From: Epiperipatus broadwayi
Lineage: Eukaryota; Onychophora; Udeonychophora; Euonychophora; Peripatidae
Direction of reading: 5' to 3'
Length of the DNA stretch: 64,000 nt
Assembly (NCBI GenBank): GCA_028023455.1
Contig: JAQFVV010012575.1
Location: forward strand, 1,666,517-1,730,516
Shown here: in pieces, positions 37,301-49,853 of the stretch
How positions within the stretch are numbered: position 1 is the first letter of the stretch
Layout: every line of letters starts with the position of its first letter
Notes under the pieces: generated by a model
Seen by the model: only the letters and a program-made list of their open reading frames with translations
Databases searched by the model: none
What the model was told of the DNA's origin: nothing
Position numbers and translations under genes: made by a program

Positions 37301-38890
37301 GATGCCTTCGGGCTAGTGCTTCTTTCATTATCAATCTTACAAAATTTACTAGTTGTTTTTAGATATATTCCTTCAATAAGGCTTTCAAACTCATTATCTT
37401 GAATTCATTTTTTAATTAGAAAATGAATTCTTAAAATCAGAAAAATGATTTTAATTAGGAAATCCTTACATTTTAAATACTTATCTTTTTTCTAATTAAT
37501 AAAACTTTAACCATTGTTTTGGAAAAGAAAAATCTGAAAGCTTATCAAAAGAATGTAGCTTTTAATCACTAAAAATTTTAACACATTATTTAAAAATAAA
37601 ATCAAACATTCCCAATGCAATGAAACTTTCGAACAATTATATGTATTTAAATATTTACAAATATATGCGCACAATCCACGCAGTTATAATATATATAAAT
37701 TCATGAATAATTCTATCATGAATTTATTAATAGAATTGATCAATTTAAACCTGAAACTAGTTAATTTTAATACATATTTATAAAATAGTTTTTCTTTAAG
37801 AAAACTAGCGTGGACTGACCTATAAAGCCCCATTGCATTGGAAATTTAAGGTTAGTATTAGAGGTTTGAAGTGGGCTTATGGTTAGATGTCATGAATCTC
37901 CGACTGCTTCAATATTTAATAATTACTTGGTTTTTTTATTTGCAAAGTTTGTATGTATTTTTAAGCTTATTTTCAGTTACTAAATTTATGTTTAATAAAA
38001 TTCGTAAAAAATATAAAGATAAAATTTAAAAATTAGTTTTGTTTTTATTAAAACATACAACCAAGAAATATCTGCAAATAAAAAATTATATATACTACAA
38101 AAGTATTGAACAAAAGCTGCTAATCACATGTTAAAAATTGAAATATCCAGTTGTTTGTTTCTTAACAATATTTTAAACATTAATGTATTAATGACTTTTT
38201 TCAGTATAATATATTAAGAAAGTATCAATTCATATTTTATGAGTTCTGAATACAAGTAAATATATCACTTTACATTACAAATGAAAAGAATTTCGTGAAA
38301 TTTAATATTTATTAAGCAAATTGTCATTCAACAAATATATATTTAGCTTCCTCTATGAAGACAAGTGGAAATTGTCTGAAAAAAAAAATCAAACAATAAC
38401 AATTGATCATCAGTGACAGTCAGTTCCATTATATGACATAGCACAAAATATTAAAAGTAGCTTAATATTTAAAGATGCATCACTTACTTTAATAAGATTT
38501 GATACCATTATATTAGACTTAAAAATAAAAATATAACAACTGAAAAAGTATAATTAAATTGACTCACTACTGGTAAAGTTGTGTTAAATCTTAGTTTGAT
38601 GCTTGTACATTTTATATGCCTAAAATTTATATTATTTGTCATCTATAAAAAATAAAATTAAATGTTAAAATGTTTATAAATTAAAAAATTGAACAGTATG
38701 ATATTGAAAATTATGAGACACAATGATATAGTCTACTCAGTTTTAAGCAATTCCAGAATTCATTAAGGATTAATAAATATTTAGATTTATATGATTTAGA
38801 TAGTTGGCTAACATTTTTAAAATAAAAAAAATCAAGTTCACATTAGAGGTAAATTAAATAAAAATAATGATAGGAAATAGCTACAAATAA
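34335..38890. other. AT-rich intergenic DNA; one CpG-containing GC-richer patch
   Basis: About 4.5 kb with no recognisable coding region. The patch at 36060-36260 is notably less AT-rich and contains several CpGs (GCCGCCATATAACTACG, GGCGTTCCG, AAGCGGGGGAGG), unlike its surroundings. It could be a promoter or non-coding first exon, but no ORF or splice evidence is clear. The 37060-37320 block is also mildly GC-richer with an incidental 72-codon frame. Confidence 0.45.
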
Positions 38891-38904
38891 TAGGATATAT
38901 ATAT

Positions 38905-39115
38905 ATACATTTATTTTTTATAAAGAGCTTGCAAAGAATATTCTCAATTCCACCAGTTTCTGCTACTGACTTTATCAGTGAGATGCTAGGATATTCAAGC
39001 ATCAACAGAAAATGGGCTGGGGTTTGTGAGCTCTTTATAAAACATTTGTAATACAAGATTGTTTAAATTAGGTCATGTGACATCTGACTTGATTTATTTG
39101 TAATAATATATATTT
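38905..39115. repeat. Deleted foldback (family 2)
   Basis: TATAAAGAGCTTGCAAAG...CCACCAGTTTCTG (left) pairs with CAGAAA...GAGCTCTTTATAAAA (right). TCAGTGAGATGCTAGGATAT lies between. The right flank ACATTTGTAATA, AGGTCATGTGAC and TGACTTGATTTATTTGTAAT is shared with 44440-44510. The whole looks like an internally deleted relative of the 44-kb element. Confidence 0.75.
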
Positions 39116-39124
39116 ATGTATTGT

Positions 39125-41040
39125 TACTTATTTAATACATATTTTTTTATTTATGGTGGTATATATATCTTGATTTCCCCCTTCCTTTGTATTTGTAATT
39201 CAAATGTACAACAGTTTGTCTAAGTAACAACATGTTTTTTTTCTTTTTATATCTCAATGAAACCACTTCAATAAGCAGATGAATAAACATTTGCAAATTT
39301 GAAATATATATGTAGTGTTGTATACAAACTGTTTTGTTGTAGTGATATAATTACTACAATTAAGATTGTAAAAATAGTTGTTAAATTTGGACTCTCTATT
39401 ACCATAACAGAAATGCATTATAAAAATTTCATTTACTCCACAAAATTTTAAAAATATTATCATAAGACCAAAAATATAACTGTAGATTATAATAGTATAC
39501 TATATTATTACATTCAAGAATCTGAAGAACACATTTGTCATCTTATTTATTTTTAAGTAAAAGCAAGCAATACATTTGTCAGTTGATTGAATGTGAAAGT
39601 AGCCTACTATTGTAAAATCATATTTGTGTTGTATTAAATATGTGAGATCAATAGATGATAATAGACTTCATAAATGGTGTTTATGCAAAATACAGAATAT
39701 ATTATAAAGATTATTTCAAAAGTACTCTAAAGAATTATTGATTGCTTTCATTAGGAATGTAAGGCTGAGAGTAGGATACAATAAAGATTTATAATTAGAC
39801 AATATTTTCAAATCTTTCAGAAAGAAAAGTATACTGTAAAAAAATTTAAAGATAACATCACAAAATATTATATAGAAAGAATAATGAGCTGGCATTTTAA
39901 TATATTGTTTGTAAAGTGGTTTTATTCTCATGCAAATCTCTTCTATTTTTTCTTCTAGAATTGGGATTGCCATGTTCAGTTGTAAATGATTGCTGATGAT
40001 GATATTATGAAAAAAAATTTCTAATAAAAATAAAACAGTAAAATGGCTGAAAAGTTTTGGAAATAACATGGGGGTTTTATAAAATATATATTTAAATAGT
40101 GCTAAATACATTAAATGATCAAATTTCAATGTTAAAATTTGTCAATTTTATTTTAAATTGATTGTTTTAAATTTTAAATAACACTTTATATTGGTTTACA
40201 TAATATAAATATATAATCAAGAAATAAAATGTTATTGTTGCTATTGTAGATTATCACAATATTTTAGGATCTATATCATAAATTTTAATAAATTTTATTA
40301 TTTAACCTTTGCTTAATCAATTCTTGATGGCTCTACATGTTAAATGTTTCTCAATCATAAAGTGATTCAGAATGGCAAATATCATACATTATCAAAAGAT
40401 AAGAAAAGTTCATAATATAAAGCTCAAATTGCAGAAATCAAGATGCACAAAATGGTAAGAGTTCACATTTTATTTGTAAGAAAAAAAAAGATTTTAATGA
40501 CATTTTTTTTTTGTTTCAAGATTATTTAAAAGTATTTTTTTAAAAATAAATATAAAATATATTTAATTTTTAAGATTGTATCATGTTTTAGAAGGATTTA
40601 AACAGATGTCATAGGTAGAAAAAATATGATTCTAGAAAATTTACAAAGTTATACTTATTTTAAATAAATTTGTTTCTTTTGAATTTTTTTTTTTATTATA
40701 TTAATTATGCTTAAAATTAATGTTAAAAGTAATTATGCAAAAAATAGTTTTTTCCCATAAATTCTATTTAAAGTGAATAACTAAATAATTCAAAGCTATC
40801 CTTGATTTAGTTAATTTATTTATATAATGTATTCCTTTATATGGTAGACAAACTTTTAAATGGCACATTCCAGAACAAAGATCTATTGAACAAATAGAAC
40901 TAAATAGAAAAACACAAAAATACTTGAAAAATATAATGGGAGTTTTACTATTAATTAATTTAATATTTAATTAATAAGTCTTTAAAAATTTTTATTCTTT
41001 CTTTGCATTTTTTACAATGCTTTATTAAAAGTGTATATAT
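39125..41040. other. AT-rich intergenic DNA, no gene recognised
   Basis: A 137-codon minus-strand frame at 39716-40129 is rich in Phe, Ile, Leu and Tyr. That is what AT-rich sequence gives by chance, and I recognise no domain. A small secreted or membrane protein cannot be excluded but I have no support for one. Confidence 0.5.
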
Positions 41041-41590
41041 ATATATAGGGAGCATATCAATAGCTCAAACAAGCTCTTAATTGATAAGTGTGGTAAGAGA
41101 AAAATATTTAAAATATATCTAGAACATTCTCATTCCCAGACCAATTAGTTATGAGTTTATGGCTCACCTCAGTGAGGAGCTAGAATGTTCAGACACTAGA
41201 TTTAAAATATTATCTCAAAACCCAGTACTTATTTCATATGTAATATTTAAGTAGAAACTTTGAAGTTTTCAGATGTGAGATCTACCATATATTAATAGCC
41301 TTGGCATAGACAAAACCATAAAGGTAAAATTATAATAATCAATAAAGCAAGTCATATATAATGTGATGTTGCTTTTATGGGCTTGTATTTACAAATATGT
41401 AATATAGAGAGCATACCAATAGCTCAAACAAGCTCTTAATTGATAAGTGTGGTAAGAAAAAGTATTTAAAATCTCTATCTAGAACATTCATGTCTCAAAA
41501 TTTTAGAATTTCTTCTTAAATGTTACATATTAAATAAGTGCTGGGTTTTGAGTTAATACTTTAGAACTAATTTCTGGATATTCTAAGTTA

Positions 41591-42222
41591 AACAATCCAA
41601 AACAAAGCAAAACTCTCCATATAGTAGTGTCATCTTGTTCTAACAAGAGCAATCAATGGATGCCAGAAGGCTTGTGCATAAAATCCCTATCTAGTGCCTA
41701 CTCATCCAATATCCCCAGACTAGTTTCTGGCTTGTGGCCTTCATCAGTGAGGAGCCCTGGATCTGAGAGCACTGCACCTAGATCTTAGGATCTAATGCAA
41801 TCCTCCAGCACCCACCTTTTAACTCTATTTAACTACAAAACTATGAGAATGAAATTGAAAACACTATTAATATTTTCAATCCAAGCTCAATAGCTTATAT
41901 AGTCATATGGGTCTGAACTCAATTCAGCACCCATACATTTTGGTGTCTTTGGCTCTTTAACAACCATAGCTACCACTATCCTATTAGGCAGGATTGGTGT
42001 TAAACCACTAAACATCACATGATCACTATCTCATACTAGCACTATAATTGTTATTAAACAATCCAAAACAAAGCAAAACTCTCCATATAGTAGTGCCATC
42101 TTGTGCTAACAAGAGCAATCAATGGATGCCAGAAGGCTTGTGCATAAAATCCCTATCTAGTGCCTACTCATCCAATAGCCCCAGACTAGTTTCTGGCTTG
42201 TGGCCTTCATCAGTGAGGAGCA
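41591..42222 (-). repeat. Minus-oriented copies of the 460-bp unit (~1.35 units)
   Basis: AACAATCCAAAACAAAGC at 41591 recurs at 42057, a period of 466 bp. The orientation flips abruptly near 42222 (CAGTGAGGAGC joins CACAAGATGGCAC), forming a perfect local palindrome with the plus array. Confidence 0.9.
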
Positions 42223-43700
42223 CAAGATGGCACTACTATATGGAGAGTTTTGCTTTGTTTTGGATTGTTTAATAACAATTATTGTGTTAGTATGAGATAG
42301 TGATCATGTGATGTTTAGTGGTTTAACACCAATCCTGCCTAATAGGATAGTGGTGGCTATGGTTGTTAAAGAGCCAAAGACACCAAAATGTATGGGTGCT
42401 GAATTGAGTTCAGACTCATATGACTATATAAGCTATTGAGCTTGGATTGAAAATATTAATAGTGTTTTCAATTTCATTCTTATAGTTTTGTAGTTAAATA
42501 GAGAAAAGATGGGTGCTGGAAGGTTGCATTATATCCTAAGATCTAGGTGCAGTGCTCTCAGATCCAGGGCTCCTCATTGATGAAGGCCACAAGCCAGAAA
42601 CTAGTCTGGGGATATTGGATGAGTAGGCACTAGATAGGGATTTTATGCACAAGCCTTCTGGCATCCATTGATTGCTCTTGTTAGCACAAGATGGCACTAC
42701 TATATGGAGAGTTTTGCTTTGGTTTTTGGATTGTTTAATAACAATTATTGTGCTAGTATGAGATAGTGATCATGTGATGTTTAGTGGTTTAACACCAATC
42801 CTGCCTAATAGGATAGTGGTGGCTATGGTCATTAAAGAGCCAAAGACACCAAAATGTATGGGTGCTGAACTGAGTTCAGACCCATATGACTATATAAGCT
42901 ATTGAGCTTGGATTGAAAATATTAATAGTGTTTTCATAGTTTTGTAGTTAGAGTTGAAAGGTGGGCGCTGGAGGGTTGCATTAGATCCTAAGATCTAGGT
43001 GCAGTGCTCTCAGATCCAGGGCTCCTCACGGATTAAGGCCACAAGCCAGAAACTAGTCTGGGGATATTGGATGAGTAGGCACTAGATAGGGATTGTATGC
43101 ACAAGCCTTCTGGAATCCATTGATTGCTCTTGTTAGCACAAGATGGCACTACTATATGGAGAGTTTTGCTTTGTTTTGGATTATTTAATAACAATTATTG
43201 TGCTAGTATGAGATAGTGATCATGTGATGTTTAGTGGTCTAACACCAATCCTGCCTAATAGGATAGTGGTGGCTATGATTGTTAAAGAGCCAAGGACACC
43301 AAAATGTATGGGTGCTGAATTGAGTTCAGACCCATATGACTATATAAGCTATTGAGCTTGGATTGAAAATATTAATAGTGTTTTCCAATTTCATTCTCAT
43401 AGTTTTGTAGTTAAATAGAGTTAAAAGGTGGGTGCTGGAGGGTTGCATTAGATCCTAAGATCTAGGTGCAGTGCTCTCAGATCCAGGGCTCCTCACTGAT
43501 GAAGGCCACAAGCCAGAAACTAATCTGGGGATATTGGATGAGTAGGCACTAGATAGGGATTTTATGCACAAGCCTTCTGGCATCCATTGATTGCTCTTGT
43601 TAGCACAAGATGGCACTACTATATGGAGAGTTTTGCTTTGTTTTGGATTGTTTAATAACAATTATTGTGCTAGTATGAGATAGTGATCATGTGAGGTTTA
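42223..43700 (+). repeat. Plus-oriented tandem array of the 460-bp unit (~3.2 units)
   Basis: TGATCATGTGA recurs at 42301, 42767, 43217 and 43684, giving periods of 466, 450 and 467 bp. The short middle unit lacks CAATTTCATTCT. Units differ at scattered positions only, so the array is young or homogenised. Landmarks include TTATGCACAAGCCTTCTGGC, CCTGCCTAATAGGATAGTGG and GCAGTGCTCTCAGATCCAGG. Confidence 0.93.
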
Positions 43701-44049
43701 GTGATATTCTAGGTTCTCACTGAGGTGAGCCAACAGCTTAAAACCAAATGGTTAAGGGATGGAAATGTTTTAGATAGATTTTAAATATTTTTTCTTTTAC
43801 TGTCCTTATCAATTAAGAGCTTGTTTGAGCTACTGGTATGCTCCCTATATTACATATTTATAAATACAAGCTCATAAAAGCAATGTTACACTATTTATGA
43901 CATGCTTTATTGATTATATACATACACACACACATATATATAGCAAGGCATACTTATATCCTATGATGCAGACATGTCTAAATTAAAAGAAAAACAACGA
44001 TTTGTGGACTAACAAATATTAAATGGATTATTTTTATATATATAGATAT

Positions 44050-44515
44050 ATTATATAATGAGCTTGCAAATAGAATATCCCCAACCTCAAACTGTTTTCT
44101 GCCATGGCTTCCTCAGTGAGGTGCTAGGATATTTAAACATTAGATTTAAAATATCAGGTCAAGCCCAGAACTTTATCTAATGGATAACTATTAAGTATCC
44201 ATATGTCTTCTAATCCAGCTATTTAACTTTCTCCAGCTATCTAATTTAAATTGCCACATAGAACTGAACAAAGTTCAGATATACAATATATTAATAGCTT
44301 TAGAAATATAAAATCACCAGTCTTAATAGCAAAAAATAAAATTACAAGGAAATCAAGTCATATGCCAGTAGCAGGAACCAGTCTGAGGTTGGAGATATTC
44401 TCAAAAGCTTTTTTAAGAGCTATTTGCAAACTCATTATATAACATTTGTAATATAATCATCTTAAATTAAGTCATGTGACACGTGACTTGATTTCTTTGT
44501 AATATATATTCCATA
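44050..44515. repeat. ~460-bp foldback (family 2)
   Basis: GAGCTTGCAAATAGAATATC (44060) pairs with GATATTCTCAAA...GAGCTATTTGCAAACTC (about 44394-44435). CTCAGTGAGGTGCTAGGATA and AACATTAGATTTAAAATATC (44134) link it to the elements at 17, 39 and 41 kb. The right flank is shared with 39045-39110. Confidence 0.85.
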
Positions 44516-44519
44516 CATT

Positions 44520-45190
44520 ATTTTTTGTATTTGCACCCATAATTAACTAATCACATACTCTATTAAGTTTTCCTTTTGACAATAACATCTTGTTGTCATA
44601 TGCATTAATTTATCAGGAGCAATAATAGATGAATCTGCCAGGACTACCATCCAGCAACTATCTATGGATGTATAGATAGCTAAAAAATAAAGAATGGATT
44701 AATAATTGATATCATGGATCCAGATATTCTTATCAAAATATTTTTACAAAGTACTTTACTATAAAACAGGATACAGAAGGTAATCTTTTAATCATGCACA
44801 TAATTATATATTGACAATACATTAATTGGCTGATGGTATTAAATGAAGGCTAATAAGGGTTATAATCTCTGGTACACTATAATAAGTGCATAGTGATCTT
44901 ATAACTTTAATTCAGTCTTGAGTTAATAATCAAGATTCTATCATATAACTAATATTGCTGTTTTATTCATTGATGTAGAAGTCTTAAGCAAAAAAAAGTA
45001 AAATGGAGACATCTTTGTTCAGAGCATGTATATAATACATATATTGTAAAATGGTCTTGAAAAAACAAATTACCATGTGTTATGTGTAAATATTCATGAT
45101 TAATCTTCACACAGTTATCAATATACATTCAGAATGATTTATAATGAAATTAAGTTTTTATTAATAAGGAATATTCAATCAAATATTGTT
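44520..45190. other. AT-rich spacer
   Basis: No gene or repeat recognised. Confidence 0.5.
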
Positions 45191-45399
45191 TATTTATTTT
45201 TAAAAAAGTTATTAGTACTAAAGGAAGCAATCTAGATCTATCAAAATTATCCCAAATTTACAATTAAACTATACTAACTAAAGAAAATAAACTCTAAAAT
45301 ACAACTAATGGTTTCAATGCTACAGGAAGACTTCTTAAGAGTAAAGGACTACAAGATAACAACAAATTTAGTCTAAATATTACCCACAATTCCACTTAC

Positions 45400-45590
45400 A
45401 TTTCACACACTCTTAATATTAAAAGAAATTTTAAATAAGTTAATTGCTTCAGAATCATACATTTTTAATAATAATGATTCTTTAATTCGATCTTTTTATT
45501 TCATTTCTATCAAAGAAGATAACTTTAGCCTCATCAAACATAATAGTATGGCCTATATCTTTTTCATGGATATATAAAGCAGAACTGAGC
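45400..45590 (-). pseudogene. Penelope-like endonuclease C-terminal fragment, copy 1
   Basis: The minus strand reads LSSALYIHEKDIGHTI, MFDEAKVIFFDRNEIKR, then in a shifted frame IKESLLLKMYDSEAINLF. This fits the C-terminal half of a Penelope-type GIY-YIG endonuclease, where a H-x-GH segment is followed by ..FD.AKVI..(D/E).N..KR..KES(L)... The catalytic GIY/YIG residues would lie upstream and are absent. A one-base insertion separates the two parts. By-eye assignment. Confidence 0.45.
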
Positions 45591-45825
45591 TATGGATGAA
45601 CTATTAATATATATGAAATTTTATTTTTAAAAAGTTATTAGTACTGAAGGAAGCAATCTAGATCTATCAAAATTATCCCAAATTCACAATTAAACTATAC
45701 TAACTAAAGAAAATAAACTCTAAAATACAACTAATGGTTTCAATGCTACAGGAAGACTTCTCAAGAGTAAAGGACTACAAGATAACAACAAATTTAGTCT
45801 AAATATTACCCACAATTCCACTTAC

Positions 45826-46016
45826 ATTTCACACACTCTTAATATTAAAAGAAATTTTAAATAAGTTAATTGCTTCAGAATCATACATTTTTAATAATAA
45901 TGATTCTTTAATTCATCTTTTTATTTCATTTCTATCAAAGAAGATAACTTTAGCCTCATCGAACATAATAGTATGGCCTATATCTTTTTCATGGATATAT
46001 AAAGCAGAACTGAGCT
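45826..46016 (-). pseudogene. Penelope-like endonuclease C-terminal fragment, copy 2
   Basis: The same fragment as in copy 1. Here the two parts are in one frame, separated by a single TGA, so the breaks in the two units arose independently or one is a secondary change. It is truncated at the same upstream point, so the fragment was already incomplete when the duplication occurred. Confidence 0.45.
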
Positions 46017-46044
46017 ATGGATGAACTATTAATATATATGAAAT

Positions 46045-47460
46045 ATTTAATGGGTTTTTTATTAATATATATATATAATTCTATTTTATTTATGATATAA
46101 CAATATTCTTTTCAATCAATTATTATTTAAATTATTGATAGAAAATTCAGTCTTAAACCCATGCACATAAGAAAATATTAGAAAGCAATATGCATGTGAT
46201 TATTAGAATTGTATTCTATTCTATACTAATGTTTAACCATAAGTAATTACAAATTAACACACACTTTCAGACATGTTTTATATAGAATAAAGCTTTTTAA
46301 AGAGATGCTTAATGTTTATATTATCATTAAATTAGTATTCAAATAGCTCACTAAAAAGAAGTTAATATTCAACATATTTGCCTAATCCAAATGATGTGAC
46401 TTTGAAAGGTTTTCCATCCTTGTTTTACATTAGACTAAGAATTAAAATATAGATTTCATCCTGTTATTCAGTATTTTTGGTTTTCAGAGAGTTATGGATT
46501 TAGAACTTTTATGAAAATAAAGGAAGTGATTCAAATACAAATCTGTAATTATAAGAGTAAAGGAAAAGGAAAATGTTTAAAAATTAAATGTAATATAATA
46601 GCGAAATTTAAATGTATTCCTAAAAAATAATTAAATAAAATAACATTAAATTTAATACTGATATTTATTTGATTACAAGAAAAATTTCAAAACTAATTGA
46701 TAAATTCAGTAGAATAATAAAAATGGTTTGATAAATATGAATATTAAAAACATGTTTAAAAAGTGTTTCCATATCTGGTGCTTATTTATTGCTTTGCAAA
46801 AAGTAATTAATTGTTTATTCCAAATGAAGATTTTATTTGGAAATAGTGCAGTTGGAAGATTGCTTTCCTTTGCTCTCCTATGATTATCTGTAATGACACT
46901 TTGGTATGTTTTTTAGAGCACACACATTGATTTATTAGTTTTAAAAAAATCTGAAAAGTTTAGTATTAGTCCAGCCTCCATGTGAATAACTGCTTAAGTT
47001 TTTTGTTCTCCTGTTTTTAAGATCATTTGTAATATTATTTTAGATTTATTAAATAGCAAAAAATTGATTTGTTACTTAGTTTATTAAAGATTTATACTTA
47101 TTTTTACACAGTAATTGCATAATAATTATTAAAAATAAAAAGACATAATTAAACTTTAATTTTATATGTATATATTTTATTTTTAAAAATAAAAGTTAAC
47201 AAATTTAGTCATAATGCTAATAAAGAAAACTATATCCATTTAGACGATCATGCCTTGTGAAACACATCAATAATGCCTTTTCCACCATTGTATTAAGAAC
47301 TTAATGTACTTTTAAATTTTAGAAATGATTTTGATAAAGTTTAGAGGGCTTAATATTTATTTGTTCCCATTTAAAAAATAAATTTCATTCAACAAAAATT
47401 TTGTTAATTTTGTGGAGTTTCTGGTTTATCTGGCTTTCCTTTACACCATCAAATGAGAAA
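46045..47460. other. AT-rich intergenic DNA, no gene recognised
   Basis: Begins with (TA)n after the tandem duplication and has no ORF of interest. Confidence 0.6.
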
Positions 47461-47463
47461 AAA

Positions 47464-47581
<118 letters not shown>

Positions 47582-47584
47582 TTA

Positions 47585-49505
47585 ATATTTACAAAGTTTA
47601 AATATGATTTTTTAGGAATACTTTTCATTTATGCATTCATATTTAGCACAAATCTAATTCAATATATTGAATTTTAATATAGAATAAAGATTTAATATTA
47701 AAACAAATGTTAAATGATTACAAAAATTGTCACCAGGAAGAACATTGCTAAAAAGTTAATTTATTTTGCAGAACATATCATAATAAAATCGGGCCTTTTT
47801 GCACATCTTTAAAAAATATATTTTAACATAAAACTGATTTATAGAAATTCTATTTTGCAGTGGCAATTTGCAGATAAACATATAATACAGAATTGCAACT
47901 TTTTAATATATTTTATGTGCCATTGAGAGCAAATAGTGAATAAGCAGCCATGATTTTTTAACAATTCAATTTTTATAAATAAGAGGAGCTAAAGTATGTA
48001 GAACTCTTATTTGCTACATCAAATTAGAGTGACATAAACTTGCAAAAATATTAAAATTGTCATTATGTTTATTTTTTAATTTTTTTTTATTGAAAATGAA
48101 CTTTAAATATAGAATCATAATTTTTATTTTATTTCAACTATCATATAGAATCGCAATTAATTGGTTTTCATACAAAATATGGATAAATTAAATTTCTCAT
48201 AAAGTAGATGATGTGAATATTATACTATTTGATTATGTTATGTTATATCAAGTGCCTGATACAATCTTGCATATGCATTAAAATTGTCAGCATATTTTAC
48301 CATTTTTTTAATATGAATTTATGGTTCTAGAATTGCAAGTTTTTGGATTCCAGCTGTCTAACAGAATTGTGAATCAATAAATATTTATATAACTTTCTCA
48401 TATCTGACCCTGCCTTCAGAAGTGGACTATTCCAGATTCCTTGCCTTATTGGCTAGCACCCAGTTGCTATTTAATGGGATTAAAACTTTCACTGGGGTCC
48501 ACATGTTTCCAGTAAGGTAGGGGATTTGCCATTAAAAAGTCAGCATTTTGGAGGCAAGGCAGAGAGCAATTACTTCTGTTAACCTGAATGACAGAACGTG
48601 CTCTTCATTAAATCCTCTGCCATCAGCAAAGATATTTCTCTATACATTATCATGATGTCCATGCAGTGAGGCAAGTCCAACTATGGACTGGAAATTGTTA
48701 GATCAGAATTAGAGCTGACTCGAGGCAAGCTAACTACATAACTGGAAGAGTCTTACCAGAACTCATGAAGCAGGCTAATCATTAATAGGAAGCAAGTTCT
48801 ATACTCTGCTCGACTATCTCAGCATTCAAGTGTATCAACTATATTTATTCATTTGTTCAACTAATGTGTGTATATTTTTTGTACTAATAAATTGTACCTA
48901 CTAATTTTTTTTTTGTATCTGTTGGTTTGGAAACGAACCTGCAAACCTAACCAAATACCACAAACTTATAAAAAAAATTATACCTTTTATTTGAAAGAGT
49001 ATTTTATAGGTATTATATTAGTTTCCCTTTTGCCTGGATTGTCGCAGTAATGTCCCAACATTGAAACTTCTATCACATTCATTCTGTTGTCTTTGGTTTT
49101 AATAATGAACTATTAGCAAAGAATTGCAGAATGTTTTGATTTATGTTATGCATAATTGATAATCATTAAGTATTATAGAAATTTTTTAGCATAATGAAAA
49201 ACACATTTAACTACATAGATTTTTTAGTTATTCAATTTTTCATTGATGTGTAAACTGTAATCTTTAAGTATAGTTTTGTTCTACCATAATGGCAGATTTA
49301 AAAATGTTCAGAAAATATAATATTTCCAATTCATGCAGATCAAAATAGTATTGGTGTATTTCCATATCAAAATTTAATAAAAGATTAGTTAGAAGTTAAC
49401 AGGGCTTTTCATAATTATTATATATAAATAATATTCAGTTATATACATTAAAATATAGTTTTACATTAAAAGTATCCACTATTTGGTTTTTCACTATGTA
49501 AATAT
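47585..49505. other. AT-rich DNA with a GC-richer island at 48400-48840
   Basis: The island (e.g. CTGCCTTCAGAAGTGGAC, CACTGGGGTCCACATG, GAGGCAAGGCAGAGAGC) stands out from the AT-rich background over about 440 bp. It has stops in all frames that I checked. It may be an unrecognised repeat or a non-coding exon. The remainder holds nothing recognisable. Confidence 0.5.
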
Positions 49506-49517
49506 AAGCAAGAGGAT

Positions 49518-49635
49518 TTTTTTTCCCATATGTTATAGCATCGGCCAGGAAGCGAACTCGCAACAATCATCTGCAAACAACTGCTCGCTTGCAAAAGGCG
49601 GCTGTGCTGACCTCTCGGCTCTCAACGCTTGACAC
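49518..49635 (-). mobile_element. SINE family 2 copy
   Basis: The minus strand shows CAAGCGTTGAGAGCCGAGAG, a CTGCC/GGCAG-type arm region, GCGAGTTCGCTTCCTGGCC (box B-like) and GATGCTATAACATATG, followed by an A-rich tail. The flanks GCAAGAGGAT (49508-49517) and GCAAGAGAAT (49638-49647) form a 10-bp target-site duplication with one change. Confidence 0.85.
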
Positions 49636-49853
49636 TGGCAAGAGAATATTTGTGTGAAAAAAGTTAGTAAATGAAAAATTATGATTGTTATTATGGCTAC
49701 TCTGTGTGTAATAAAGACATTATTGAAACAACTGCAAGTGAGGAGTTGTCATGGCCAACCATGAAAACCCATCCAATATATATATATATATATGGCATAA
49801 AGGGCTTATTCTTCTTCCTTACTACATATAGATAAATACAATTTAACATATAT

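Larger units (their letters stand above)
41045..43925. repeat. 2.9-kb complex foldback with inverted arrays (family 2)
   Basis: The outer cassette AGCTCAAACAAGCTCTTAAT with a GGGAGCATA lead occurs at 41045-41095 and 41405-41455, and inverted at 43805-43858. Its flank (AATCAATAAAGCA, GTAATATAG) is also inverted between 41335-41410 and 43850-43920. Inside are arrays of one ~460-bp unit, in minus orientation then plus. A TCAGACACTAGATTTAAAAT cassette lies at 41194-41213. No protein is encoded. Identical 60-70-codon frames on the two strands (42048-42272 and 43455-43661) arise from the inversion. Confidence 0.9.
45196..46041 (-). repeat. 426-bp tandem duplication carrying a Penelope-like 3' end
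   Basis: GTTATTAGTACT begins at 45208 and 45634, a period of 426 bp. The two units are nearly identical over their whole length, differing by a few substitutions and a one-base indel. Each unit carries, on the minus strand, the end of a GIY-YIG-like ORF and then a 3' region with TTAAGAAGTCTTCCTG...GAAAC. Head-to-tail repeats around a Penelope-like body are a known feature of that class. Here no reverse transcriptase follows. Confidence 0.85.

Noticed and set aside
39716-40129. 137-codon minus-strand frame
   Set aside because: Phe/Ile/Leu/Tyr-rich, as AT-rich DNA gives by chance; no signal peptide plus domain pattern or promoter context that I could support.
42048-43661. Small proteins with identical sequence on opposite strands (42048-42272 and 43455-43661)
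   Set aside because: They fall in inverted copies of the same non-coding 460-bp unit; the identity comes from the repeat, not from selection on a protein.
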